Shown here piece by piece: positions 1 to 6,390 of a stretch of DNA of 21,677 bases. The number at the start of each line of letters is the position of its first letter. The stretch's first letter is position 1. Source of the DNA: an uncultured Eubacteriales bacterium (lineage in GTDB: Bacteria > Bacillota > Clostridia > Peptostreptococcales > Anaerovoracaceae). A model generated the notes under the pieces. That model was not told the DNA's origin, ran no database searches, and worked only from the letters and a program-made list of their open reading frames with translations. Both the position numbers and the translations under genes were made by a program. The stretch is from positions 1 to 21,677 of the forward strand of contig URGK01000043.1 in the NCBI GenBank assembly GCA_900547295.1. The letters run 5' to 3'.

Positions 1-70
1 CAGCAGTTAAGCTCCTTAGCGCTGATGATACTTGGCGGGCGACCGCCTGGGAAAGCAGGACGTTGCCGGT
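1..70 (+). rRNA. rrf: 5S ribosomal RNA, 3' part
   Basis: The first ~70 bases match the 3' half of bacterial 5S rRNA: the segment starting CAGCAGTTAAGCTCC, then TACTTGG, and the closing GGACGTTGCCGG. The 5' half lies outside the window. It is followed within a dozen bases by tRNA genes on the same strand, as expected at the end of an rRNA operon. The exact 3' end is accurate only to a few bases. Confidence 0.9.
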
Positions 71-80
71 TTTTATTTAG

Positions 81-155
81 GGCCCTATGGTCAAGCGGTT
101 AAGACACCGCCCTTTCACGGCGGTAACTCGGGTTCGAGTCCCGATAGGGTCACCA
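81..155 (+). tRNA. tRNA-Glu (anticodon UUC)
   Basis: A complete cloverleaf can be drawn. The acceptor stem is GGCCCTA/TAGGGTC with one G-T pair, the anticodon stem CCGCC/GGCGG encloses the loop CTTTCAC (anticodon TTC), and the T-loop GGTTCGAGTCC is standard. The CCA end is encoded at 153-155. It lies 10 bases after 5S rRNA and is probably processed from the rRNA operon transcript. Confidence 0.96.
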
Positions 156-162
156 AAAATAT

Positions 163-245
163 GCGCGTGTGGCGGAATTGGCAGACGCACTAGATTTAGG
201 TTCTAGCGGGAGACCGTAGGGGTTCAAGTCCCTTCACGCGCACCA
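163..245 (+). tRNA. tRNA-Leu (anticodon UAG)
   Basis: A class II tRNA with a long variable arm. The acceptor stem is GCGCGTG/CACGCGC, the anticodon stem CTAGA/TCTAG encloses the loop TTTAGGT (anticodon TAG), and CCA is encoded at 243-245. It is seven bases downstream of tRNA-Glu and presumably co-transcribed. It should read CUA and, by wobble, other CUN leucine codons. Confidence 0.96.
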
Positions 246-248
246 ATT

Positions 249-276
249 TTGCACACGTCTAATTCCAGAATATATT
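249..276 (+). promoter_or_regulatory. Candidate promoter for the riboswitch transcript
   Basis: TTGCAC (249-254) and TATATT (271-276), 16 bases apart, match sigma-A -35 and -10 hexamers. The predicted start near 283 lies about 20 bases before the riboswitch. The site overlaps the upstream terminator, which is unusual but makes a compact boundary. No other good promoter is visible before the aptamer. Confidence 0.4.
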
Positions 277-288
277 TTCTGGGTTTTT
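264..288 (+). terminator. Intrinsic terminator of the rRNA/tRNA transcript
   Basis: A 6-bp stem (CCAGAA at 265-270 with TTCTGG at 277-282, extendable by a T-G pair) is followed by GTTTTT. It sits 20 bases after the CCA of tRNA-Leu, where the stable RNA transcript should stop. The stem is short and AT-rich, so efficiency may be moderate. Confidence 0.65.
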
Positions 289-302
289 GCGTAAATTGAA
301 TA

Positions 303-472
303 CATCTGGATAGAGGAGCGGATGATATCAGTAGATACTGACTTGGAAGTTAAGGGCTTTCTTATATGCGGTGTCGAAAGGAGATTCTGCCGAAGGAGAT
401 TCTGCCTTGGAATTTACCTGGGACGTTATATAACATATAGCGTACTGTCGCTTTGCGGAGAGCTATCGATGG
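303..472 (+). ncRNA. Lysine riboswitch (L-box)
   Basis: The core landmarks of the lysine aptamer occur in order: GATAGAGG-GCG near 309, GTCGAAAGG near 373, CTGCCGAAG near 387, ACTGTCG near 444, and GGAGAGCTATC closing the P1 helix. P1 pairs 303-313 with 463-471, with a two-base bulge. In this family lysine binding stabilises P1 and shuts off the downstream gene. Here the 3' strand of P1 can also pair with the left arm of the following terminator, the expected off-switch arrangement. A 12-base word (380-391) is repeated at 395-406 inside the aptamer. Confidence 0.9.
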
Positions 473-498
473 AATTAGGTTAATAGATATGATTGAAA

Positions 499-539
499 TG
501 CCATGGATATGCTTCAGATAGTTATTCATGGCACTTTTT
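499..539 (+). terminator. Riboswitch-controlled terminator
   Basis: An 11-bp stem (499-509 with 523-533, core TGCCATG/CATGGCA) and a 13-base loop are followed by CTTTTT. The left arm (501-512) can instead pair with 462-472, the P1 strand of the aptamer: ten pairs with one mismatch and one bulge. This fits lysine-bound termination and lysine-free read-through into the carrier gene. Confidence 0.82.
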
Positions 540-566
540 ATTATATTTTATTAACGGAGGTTTGAA

Positions 567-2186
567 ATGAACAGAAACAGACTGATTTTTTTGATTAGTA
601 CAGCACTGCTTATTATAATGATATGCCCGATGCTGTGCTTTGCTACAGGTGATGAAGCAGAATATGTACCTGCTTTATTTGAAACATGGTGGTCAGTAAT
701 TCCGCCGCTGGTAGCTATAGGACTTGCTCTCATAACTAAGGAAGTATACAGCTCACTGTTTATCGGTGTTGTTATAGGCGGAGTGCTTTATGCAGGCGGT
801 AACTTTGAAATGACAATGAACCACGTTCTTCAGGACGGCATTATCGGTTCACTGTCAGATCCGGGCAATGTAGGTATCCTTATTTTCCTTGTTATACTCG
901 GTGTAATAGTAGCACTGCTCAACAGAACAGGCGGCGCTGCTGCCTTTGGTAAATGGGCAATCAAGAGGGTTAAGACTCAGACAGGCGTACAGATTATGAC
1001 AATAATCCTTGGTATTCTGGTATTCGTAGATGATTACTTCAACTGTCTTACAGTAGGAAGCGTTATGTCACCTATAGCAGAAGCACAGGGACTTCCAAGA
1101 ACAAAACTGGCATATCTTATAGATTCAACAGCAGCTCCTGTATGTATCATCGCTCCTATCTCATCATGGGCAGCAGCAGTAACGGGCTTTGTTGACGGCG
1201 AAAACGGTTTCGCACTGTTTATAAAGGCTATACCTTTTAACTTCTATGCGATATTAACTATCGTTATGATGTTTACATTAGTTGCACTCAAGTTCGACTA
1301 TGGTACAATGAAAAAATATGCAGACAAGCTGCTGGATGACACTACAGACACGCAGGCCTCAGACCTTGAAACAACTGTTGCAGTCAACAGAAGGCGTGAA
1401 GGCGGAGTTATAGATTTAGTATTACCTGTTATAATTCTTATCATTGCATGTGTAATCGGCCTGATTTATACCGGTGGTTTCTTCTCAGGCGCAGGCTTTG
1501 TTGAATCATTCTCAAATTCAAGTGCTTCGGTAGGCCTTGTAATCGGCAGCGTTATAACTTTAATAATCACAGTTATAATCTATATGATCAGAGGAGTTAT
1601 AAGCTTCAAGGACGCTATGGGCTGTATTCCTGAAGGCTTCAAGGCAATGGTTGCCCCTATCCTTATTCTGACTCTTGCATGGACATTAAAGTCAACGACA
1701 GACAGCCTTGGTATCGCGGAATTCGTAGCAGGCATAACAGAACACTTCGCAGGTTCACTTATGAGCATGCTTCCTGCAATAATATTCGTAATCGGATGCA
1801 TACTTGCATTTGCATCAGGAACATCATGGGGAACATTCGGAATACTTATTCCAATCGTTGTAGAAGTATTCCAGAACAGCGATCCTCAGCTTATGATCGT
1901 ATCGATTTCAGCTTGTATGGCAGGCGCTGTAGTTGGTGACCACTGCTCACCTATTTCGGATACAACTATTATGTCAAGTGCAGGTTCAAAATGTAATCAT
2001 ATCGCACACGTTTCAACACAGATTCCGTATGCAATTACAGCAGCCTCAGTTTCATTTGTTACATACATAATTGCAGGCTTCACAAGATCAGCATGGATTT
2101 CACTTCCTGCAGGTATCATTATGATGATCGGAACACTGCTTGTTATAAGGGCTATCCAAAGATCAAAGACAGCAAAGACAGCATAA
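567..2186 (+). CDS. lysW: NhaC-family carrier, probable lysine transporter (LysW-type)
   Basis: A 539-residue integral membrane protein of the NhaC Na+/H+ antiporter superfamily. Family signatures are visible: DDYFNCLTVGSVMSP (about 153-167), STAAPVCIIAPISSWAA (about 188-204), ASGTSWGTFGILIP (about 416-429) and GDHCSPISDTTIMSSAG (about 451-467). The hydrophobic N-terminus (LIFLISTALLIIMICPMLC) looks like a signal peptide or first membrane segment. The start is fixed by GGAGG at 556-560. The upstream lysine riboswitch argues that the substrate is lysine rather than only sodium; comparative genomics named such L-box-controlled NhaC relatives LysW. The fold and family are clear. The lysine assignment rests on the riboswitch, and direction and coupling ion are unknown. 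The gene is probably monocistronic, ending at the terminator at 2205. Confidence 0.88.
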   Translation: MNRNRLIFLISTALLIIMICPMLCFATGDEAEYVPALFETWWSVIPPLVAIGLALITKEVYSSLFIGVVIGGVLYAGGNFEMTMNHVLQDGIIGSLSDPGNVGILIFLVILGVIVALLNRTGGAAAFGKWAIKRVKTQTGVQIMTIILGILVFVDDYFNCLTVGSVMSPIAEAQGLPRTKLAYLIDSTAAPVCIIAPISSWAAAVTGFVDGENGFALFIKAIPFNFYAILTIVMMFTLVALKFDYGTMKKYADKLLDDTTDTQASDLETTVAVNRRREGGVIDLVLPVIILIIACVIGLIYTGGFFSGAGFVESFSNSSASVGLVIGSVITLIITVIIYMIRGVISFKDAMGCIPEGFKAMVAPILILTLAWTLKSTTDSLGIAEFVAGITEHFAGSLMSMLPAIIFVIGCILAFASGTSWGTFGILIPIVVEVFQNSDPQLMIVSISACMAGAVVGDHCSPISDTTIMSSAGSKCNHIAHVSTQIPYAITAASVSFVTYIIAGFTRSAWISLPAGIIMMIGTLLVIRAIQRSKTAKTA

Positions 2187-2204
2187 ACTTAACATTATAT
2201 AAAC

Positions 2205-2239
2205 AAAGACAGAGTGGAGCAAATCCATTCTGTCTTTTT
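2205..2239. terminator. Bidirectional terminator between convergent genes
   Basis: A 13-14 bp stem (2205-2218 with 2224-2237, one G-T pair) has A-rich and T-rich flanks: AAAGACAGA on the left and TCTGTCTTTTT on the right. It lies 19 bases after the lysW stop and 7 bases after the stop of the convergent minus-strand gene, so it can serve both. Confidence 0.88.
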
Positions 2240-2245
2240 AAATCC

Positions 2246-2962
2246 CTATTTTCTTCTGCCGCACAGGTATTCTGTGCAGTTTCTGCATTTTATCGCATCG
2301 TTGCTGCCCTCCCAGAACCTTTCCGGGTATTTCATATTATATATCTCCCATATTGCCAGCGTTATAAGCGACATTGCAAGCAGGCTTATTGTGAAGAAGC
2401 CTTTGCAGAATATGCCGGGCAGAAACATCATAAAATAGTCCCAGTTAAAAATCCTGCACGTATTGCAGCAGCGGTTTTTCATTATCCATTCCTTGAACGG
2501 ACACCAGAACAGCACGCATATCAGATCGCATACATAAAAAACGGTAATTATAACAAGGAGCAGTCTGTTGTCTATGACAGAGGCTTTTTTGAGTACCCCT
2601 ATAACTGTGGTAAGCGCCAGCCACAAAAGCAGTACTTTGATTGCACCAAGACCGCTTTGCTTTGTGTGATGCTTCAAAGTGTCGGGGCAGTAGGGGATTT
2701 CCGTGTCTATGTAATGGACTCCGAACTGCTTCTGTGAGCCTATTGAAACAAGATTTCTGGTGGGGACAACCTGCATTATCATGCTGACGGTCCAGATTAT
2801 CCATATTATGTGGAGCAGAGTAAACTGCCGGAAAAAATTAAAGCCGTTCAGGACACTGAACGCTTCAGATCTTAAAAAATACATTACAAGGATTACAGCA
2901 AGAACTGCAAGCCGAAATACAAACCTTGAAATGTATTTTGCTCTCATCGGTATTCTTTTCAT
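2246..2962 (-). CDS. Cysteine-rich integral membrane protein of unknown function
   Basis: A 238-residue protein I cannot assign to a named family. It has about five hydrophobic segments: roughly 13-30, 46-63, 108-124, 130-150 and 175-205. Cysteine motifs are conspicuous: CDLICVLFWCPF (about 145-156), RCCNTCRIFNWD (about 163-174) and a C-terminal CRNCTEYLCGRRK. The patterned cysteines at membrane edges suggest a metal or redox site, but no haem (CxxCH) or ferredoxin motif is present. The ATG at 2962 has only a weak, distant GAAAGG; an ATG five codons later is a possible start. A -10 TATAAT on the minus strand (3017-3012) suggests its own promoter. That it is a real gene is supported by the membrane-protein pattern and the shared terminator. 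Confidence 0.72.
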   Translation of the reverse strand: MKRIPMRAKYISRFVFRLAVLAVILVMYFLRSEAFSVLNGFNFFRQFTLLHIIWIIWTVSMIMQVVPTRNLVSIGSQKQFGVHYIDTEIPYCPDTLKHHTKQSGLGAIKVLLLWLALTTVIGVLKKASVIDNRLLLVIITVFYVCDLICVLFWCPFKEWIMKNRCCNTCRIFNWDYFMMFLPGIFCKGFFTISLLAMSLITLAIWEIYNMKYPERFWEGSNDAIKCRNCTEYLCGRRK

Positions 2963-3011
2963 AAAATCAACTGTGTGCCTTTCGCTGAATATATAAGTCT
3001 TTACTGATAAT

Positions 3012-3017
3012 ATTATA
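3012..3017 (-). promoter_or_regulatory. Candidate -10 element for the cysteine-rich membrane protein
   Basis: On the minus strand TATAAT lies about 50 bases upstream of the start at 2962. No convincing -35 hexamer is seen at 16-18 bases, so this rests on the -10 alone. Confidence 0.35.
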
Positions 3018-3064
3018 CAACAAACTTCCTTATTAATGTTGCTTTATTTTTCTCCTGGTATATG

Positions 3065-3100
3065 AAAAATATCCCTGAAGGAATTGACCACAGGGATATT
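3065..3100 (-). terminator. Intrinsic terminator after the ferredoxin gene
   Basis: A perfect 10-bp stem (3068-3077 with 3091-3100, arms AATATCCCTG/CAGGGATATT) is followed on the minus strand by TTTTTC. It lies 11 bases after the ferredoxin stop and ends the cupin/ferredoxin transcript. Confidence 0.87.
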
Positions 3101-3111
3101 GTGCACATCAG

Positions 3112-3294
3112 CTAGTATGAAATTACATTTACAGGACAGTCCGCTGCTGCCTGCTTTGCTTTTTCTTCTGCCGCTTCGTCCGGCTGCTTATAGACCTCGG
3201 CAAGACCGTCGTCTGCCATACGGAAAACCTCAGGGCATATCTGCTCACACATACCGCAGCCGATACAGCCGCTTCGTTCGATTGATACGTTCAA
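3112..3294 (-). CDS. Small single-cluster [4Fe-4S] ferredoxin
   Basis: A 60-residue ferredoxin for low-potential electron transfer in the cytoplasm. The cluster ligands are C10, C13, C16 (CIGCGMC) and C53 in ADCP near the end. C20 (ICP) is in the place of the extra cysteine seen in Thermotoga-type monocluster ferredoxins, but its usual disulphide partner is absent. The length and the acidic middle fit this type. No ATG fits: the likely start is TTG at 3294, since the GAGGAGG inside the last codons of the upstream cupin gene lies 11 bases before it. The two genes are therefore translationally coupled, implying that their products act together or are needed in fixed ratio. The redox partner cannot be told from the sequence. 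Confidence 0.87.
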   Translation of the reverse strand: MNVSIERSGCIGCGMCEQICPEVFRMADDGLAEVYKQPDEAAEEKAKQAAADCPVNVISY

Positions 3295-3297
3295 AAT

Positions 3298-3645
3298 CTA
3301 CTCTACCTCCTCAGGAAATATAACTGTAAGGAGCATTTTGAAGCGTTCAGCGGCATATACGGCATGAGGCTTGCCTGCTGGCATTACGATAGCTTCTCCT
3401 GCCGACAGGATATTTTCTTTGCCGTCTATTGTGATTTTGCCTGTGCCGTCAAGAACTATAATCATAGCATCTCCGCCCGAGCTGTGAGTGCTTATCTCCT
3501 CGTCCTTTTCAAAGGCAAAGAGGGTAAGACTGTGATGGTTGTTCTGCGCAAGTGTCTTGCTTACAACCTGTCCGGGCTGATATGAGATTTCATCAGCTAT
3601 TTTTAACGGTGTTTCGTGTTCTATATTCTTGATATACTGTTTCAT
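3298..3645 (-). CDS. Small cupin-domain protein
   Basis: A 115-residue single-domain cupin. The region 45-97 holds both motifs of the beta barrel: THSSGGDAMIIVLDGTG (motif 1, with one histidine of the usual HxH pair replaced by serine) and AGEAIVMPAGKPHAV (motif 2). Such small cupins often bind a metal or small ligand; a substrate cannot be inferred. The ATG at 3645 is preceded by AAGGAG at about 10 bases. Its last codons (EEVE-stop) contain the ribosome binding site of the downstream ferredoxin. The altered motif 1 leaves fewer metal ligands than in classical cupins. Confidence 0.85.
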   Translation of the reverse strand: MKQYIKNIEHETPLKIADEISYQPGQVVSKTLAQNNHHSLTLFAFEKDEEISTHSSGGDAMIIVLDGTGKITIDGKENILSAGEAIVMPAGKPHAVYAAERFKMLLTVIFPEEVE

Positions 3646-3704
3646 TTGTTCATTGCTCCTTTTTAATTAATATCTCCGATTAAGGTATAATTATTCTGGT
3701 AAAT

Positions 3705-3710
3705 ATTATA
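3705..3710 (-). promoter_or_regulatory. Candidate -10 element for the cupin/ferredoxin pair
   Basis: TATAAT on the minus strand, about 60 bases upstream of the cupin start. The region just upstream is almost pure A/T and no clear -35 hexamer can be picked. Confidence 0.35.
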
Positions 3711-3752
3711 GCATAATAAATAAAAAAATTATAACAAAATAACAAAAAAACC

Positions 3753-3781
3753 TTGCTTTATCTGTCAGTTCGTTGTATACT
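3753..3781 (+). promoter_or_regulatory. Promoter of tRNA-Leu(AAG)
   Basis: TTGCTT (3753-3758), a 17-base spacer and TATACT (3776-3781) form a good sigma-A promoter. Transcription should start about 10 bases before the mature 5' end of the tRNA. This tRNA is thus a single-gene transcription unit. Confidence 0.75.
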
Positions 3782-3799
3782 AGTACAGTACTTTGATAC

Positions 3800-3884
3800 G
3801 CGCTTGTGGCGGAACTGGCAGACGCGCTAGACTAAGGATTTAGTGAGTAACATCGTATGGGTTCGAGTCCCTTCAAGCGCACCA
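3800..3884 (+). tRNA. tRNA-Leu (anticodon AAG)
   Basis: A class II tRNA. The acceptor stem is GCGCTTG/CAAGCGC, the anticodon stem CTAGA/TTTAG (one G-T pair) encloses the loop CTAAGGA, and CCA is encoded at 3882-3884. The anticodon is AAG, not the GAG or UAG usual in bacteria. A34 would be expected to become inosine, normally a feature of tRNA-Arg(ACG) in bacteria. The rest of the molecule closely resembles a tRNA-Leu(UAG), so it may have arisen by one base change in the anticodon. Confidence 0.92.
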
Positions 3885-3891
3885 ACATTAT

Positions 3892-3922
3892 AAAAAATCA
3901 CTGATTTGTTCAGTGATTTTTT
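3892..3922. terminator. Bidirectional terminator shared by tRNA-Leu and merR-type gene
   Basis: A perfect 13-bp stem (3892-3904 with 3910-3922) has six A on the left and six T on the right. It starts 8 bases after the tRNA CCA and overlaps the stop codon of the convergent minus-strand regulator gene. Confidence 0.9.
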
Positions 3923-4718
3923 ATTTGTCTTTTTCAGTCGATATAAACTTGATAGGCAGGGCAACCTGAGTTACATAGGATTCCTTGTTGCTGCCGTATG
4001 TCGGAGGTCCCTCCATGTAGATATTGCGGAAATATCCGTGAGGCGTCATACCGTTGTCTCGGGCATATTGCATAAGTCTGGAATGAACGGCAGGTAAGCC
4101 CTCATATGCTCCGCGATAGTAAATACATATTGCCGCAGCGCGCGGGAACTTTTTTATACAGTCGCCGGTGCTTTCCGAAGCAACAGGTATTGCGTAGATT
4201 CCGTCAGATTCGGAAGCCGTTGAAACAAAGGTGCACATTTTGTTTTCGACATCAGCTGTATAATGTTTAAGTGCATCTATATATGTATCCCGAAGAGCGG
4301 AAGTCTTGTTTGATATATTTAACTCGTGAAAGTTCCTGCAATAAGCGGTGAAGCCCGGAAGCGTTACATGCATAATTTCAGGGATGTTCTCATTTGACTG
4401 CCGCAGCTGCAACTGGGCTATATGCTGCTCAAGCTGTGTCCTGAGAATAATAAGTCTGTTTATCTGTTCGTCAAGATTTCTGGTGTTGTCAAAATAGCTT
4501 TTTATTTCGGCAAGTGACAGTCCGAGATTTTGAAGTGAACGGATAAGGCGGATATGCACTATGTTTTCCGCAGAGTAATAGCGGAAGCCGCGGTTCTCGT
4601 TTTTTACCGCAGGTGAAACCAGTCCAAGATTTTCATAATTGATAAGTATTCTTCTTGTAAGCCCCAGAGCCTTAGTTACTTCTCCCATCTGAAACAGTTC
4701 TTTTTCTTTGTTTTTCAT
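3921..4718 (-). CDS. MerR-family regulator with GyrI-like effector domain
   Basis: A 265-residue transcription factor. Residues about 7-77 are a MerR winged helix (FQMGEVTKALGLTRRILINYENLGLV, then RGFRYYSAENI), followed by a coiled-coil dimer helix (about 80-110). About 115-262 is a GyrI-like ligand domain, as in BmrR-type multidrug sensors. Such proteins bind small, often cationic or hydrophobic compounds and activate promoters with long spacers. The ATG at 4718 is chosen because AGGAG lies 7 bases before it and the MerR domain starts right after; the frame stays open further upstream but runs over the promoter. No obvious target gene lies beside it, so it may regulate itself or a distant gene. 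Confidence 0.88.
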   Translation of the reverse strand: MKNKEKELFQMGEVTKALGLTRRILINYENLGLVSPAVKNENRGFRYYSAENIVHIRLIRSLQNLGLSLAEIKSYFDNTRNLDEQINRLIILRTQLEQHIAQLQLRQSNENIPEIMHVTLPGFTAYCRNFHELNISNKTSALRDTYIDALKHYTADVENKMCTFVSTASESDGIYAIPVASESTGDCIKKFPRAAAICIYYRGAYEGLPAVHSRLMQYARDNGMTPHGYFRNIYMEGPPTYGSNKESYVTQVALPIKFISTEKDK

Positions 4719-4775
4719 TTGTTTACTCCTGTATGTAAAACGTTTGAAATGAACATTAATGTTTAATATAAGATA

Positions 4776-4804
4776 ATTATACAAACCGATTGTATACAAG
4801 TCAA
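4776..4804 (-). promoter_or_regulatory. Promoter of the merR-type gene, with palindromic spacer
   Basis: On the minus strand TTGACT (4804-4799), a 17-base spacer and TATAAT (4781-4776) are near consensus. The spacer holds the 10-bp palindrome TTGTATACAA (4790-4799), and a TTGTATA copy recurs at the -10. A second 12-bp palindrome, AACATTAATGTT (4752-4763), lies downstream in the leader. Either is a candidate autoregulatory operator. Confidence 0.75.
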
Positions 4805-4892
4805 TAAAAAACGGAGAAATGACATATAGGCGCATTAAACTGTTTGCAATCAAGGCAATACAAATAACGGGAGCTCAGGGCTATTGTTTTTA

Positions 4893-4921
4893 TTGCAATA
4901 TCCTTTTTCTGAGAGTATAAT
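4893..4921 (+). promoter_or_regulatory. Promoter of rho
   Basis: TTGCAA (4893-4898), a 17-base spacer and TATAAT (4916-4921) make a strong sigma-A promoter. It gives a leader of about 115 bases before the rho start, long enough for leader-based control. Confidence 0.8.
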
Positions 4922-4945
4922 TGATTTAATCGTACTTTATCTTTT

Positions 4946-4961
4946 ATGAGCTTTGGCTCAT
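4946..4961 (+). other. Hairpin in the rho leader
   Basis: ATGAGC (4946-4951) pairs with GCTCAT (4956-4961) around a 4-base loop, followed within five bases by CTTTTTC. It resembles a weak terminator or attenuator in the rho leader. In other bacteria Rho represses itself through its leader; whether this hairpin takes part is unknown. Confidence 0.35.
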
Positions 4962-5014
4962 TCAGACTTTTTCAGTAAAATTCCCGGATTTAATCAGAAT
5001 TAATATATAGAGAG

Positions 5015-5045
5015 AAAGGGCACATTTTTTGTGTAGACAATTATG
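5015..5045 (+). promoter_or_regulatory. Distant Shine-Dalgarno site of rho bridged by a small hairpin
   Basis: The only good Shine-Dalgarno match, AAAGGG at 5015-5020, lies 22 bases from the ATG at 5043, too far for normal use. The bases between include CACA (5021-5024) and TGTG (5030-5033), which can pair around five T. Folding would bring the site to an effective spacing of 9 bases. A start further upstream is excluded by an in-frame TAG at 5034. Confidence 0.45.
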
Positions 5046-6386
5046 ACCGTAAACGAATTAAAATCAAAAAAAGTGGCGGAGCTTAAAACTCTTGCCAGAA
5101 ACGCAGGCATTGACGGCTATGACGCCATGAAAAAAGCAGAGCTTGTGGAAGCTCTTGCAGCGGCAGAGGAGCCCGCAGCGGAAGCGCCTGCAGCAGAAAA
5201 AGAAACCACCGACGAAAAGGGCCGCAGGACTGTCGTGCCTGACAAGGACGACGGCAGAATTGAGGTTGAGGGCATACTCGACATGTCGGATCAGGGCTTT
5301 GGATTTCTCAGATTTTCCAACTTCCTTACCAGTGATAAAGACGTATATGTTGCGCCGACGCAGGTAAGAAGATTTAACCTCAAGACAGGAGACAAGATAA
5401 GAGGCATAGCAAGACCTCCGAGAGAAGGCGAAAAATTCGGAGGACTGCTTTATGTGGTGACCGTAAACGATGACGAGCCGGGAGTTGCAATGAGGCGGCC
5501 CGACTTCGACGACCTGACGCCGATATTCCCATATGAGAGATTATCACTTGAAAGCAGCAGCAGAGATTTATCACTGAGACTTATAGATCTGGTTGCGCCT
5601 ATAGGCAAGGGTCAGAGAGGCCTTATAGTTGCACCGCCAAAGGCCGGCAAGACTGTGCTTCTCAAAAAAGTGGCGGCGGCAATTCAGAAGAGCTATCCTG
5701 ACGTAGAGATGATAGTGCTGCTGGTTGACGAAAGACCTGAAGAAGTTACGGATATGAAACACTCGCTGGGAGACTCCGGCGAGGTTATATACTCAACCTT
5801 TGACGAAATGCCGCAGCATCATGTAAAGGTTGCCGAAATGGTGCTTGCAAGAGCCCAAAGGCTTGTAGAACACGGCAAGGACGTTGTAATACTTCTTGAC
5901 AGCATCACAAGACTTGCAAGAGCATATAACTTAGTAGTTCCGGCATCAGGCAGGACTCTTTCGGGAGGACTTGACCCCGGAGCGCTTCACAAGCCTAAAA
6001 AATTCTTTGGCGCAGCGCGTAAAATGGAAGAGGGCGGCAGTATCACAATACTTGCAACAGCGCTTATTGAGACAGGCAGCCGTATGGACGACGTTATATT
6101 TGAGGAATTCAAGGGGACCGGCAATATGGAGCTTCATCTTGACAGGAAGCTTTCCGAAAAGAGAATATTCCCTGCAATCGACATTAACAAATCAGGCACA
6201 AGAAGAGAAGACCTGCTGATGAGTCAGGATGAGCTCGAAGCCGTATGGAAGATGAGAAGAGCCTTATCCAATGCGGGAGTGCAGGAGGTCACAGAGACCA
6301 TAATAGACTATATGGCGCATACAAAATCCAATAAGGATTTTATACAGCTTATCAAAAAAATCAATCTTGAACAGGGTAGAGGGTAA
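5043..6386 (+). CDS. rho: Transcription termination factor Rho
   Basis: A 447-residue hexameric RNA-dependent ATPase that ends transcripts and silences antisense and foreign transcription. The N-terminal helical domain (1-40, MTVNELKSKKVAELKTLA) leads into an acidic, alanine-rich linker (about 41-70). The RNA-binding cold-shock-like domain follows (about 75-145, GILDMSDQGFGFLR), then the RecA-type motor. Visible there are Walker A APPKAGKT (197-204), Walker B VVILLDSITRLARAYN (281-296), and the R-loop region KGTGNMELHLDR (357-368). The length is normal for a Rho without large inserts. The start is set by the N-terminal domain although its ribosome site is unusual. It leads a tight gene group with the DUF1385 gene (4-base gap) and prmC, the classic Firmicutes neighbourhood of rho. 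Confidence 0.98.
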   Translation: MTVNELKSKKVAELKTLARNAGIDGYDAMKKAELVEALAAAEEPAAEAPAAEKETTDEKGRRTVVPDKDDGRIEVEGILDMSDQGFGFLRFSNFLTSDKDVYVAPTQVRRFNLKTGDKIRGIARPPREGEKFGGLLYVVTVNDDEPGVAMRRPDFDDLTPIFPYERLSLESSSRDLSLRLIDLVAPIGKGQRGLIVAPPKAGKTVLLKKVAAAIQKSYPDVEMIVLLVDERPEEVTDMKHSLGDSGEVIYSTFDEMPQHHVKVAEMVLARAQRLVEHGKDVVILLDSITRLARAYNLVVPASGRTLSGGLDPGALHKPKKFFGAARKMEEGGSITILATALIETGSRMDDVIFEEFKGTGNMELHLDRKLSEKRIFPAIDINKSGTRREDLLMSQDELEAVWKMRRALSNAGVQEVTETIIDYMAHTKSNKDFIQLIKKINLEQGRG

Positions 6387-6390
6387 ACAT

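Noticed and set aside
2093..2737. Plus-strand reading frame of 214 codons opposite the cysteine-rich membrane protein
   Set aside because: It overlaps the end of lysW, has no ribosome site and reads as compositionally odd protein. The minus-strand frame shows clear membrane helices and a terminator.
4719..4853. N-terminal extension of the MerR-type regulator by 45 codons
   Set aside because: The extension runs over a near-consensus promoter. The internal ATG at 4718 has AGGAG at a good distance and the MerR domain begins there.
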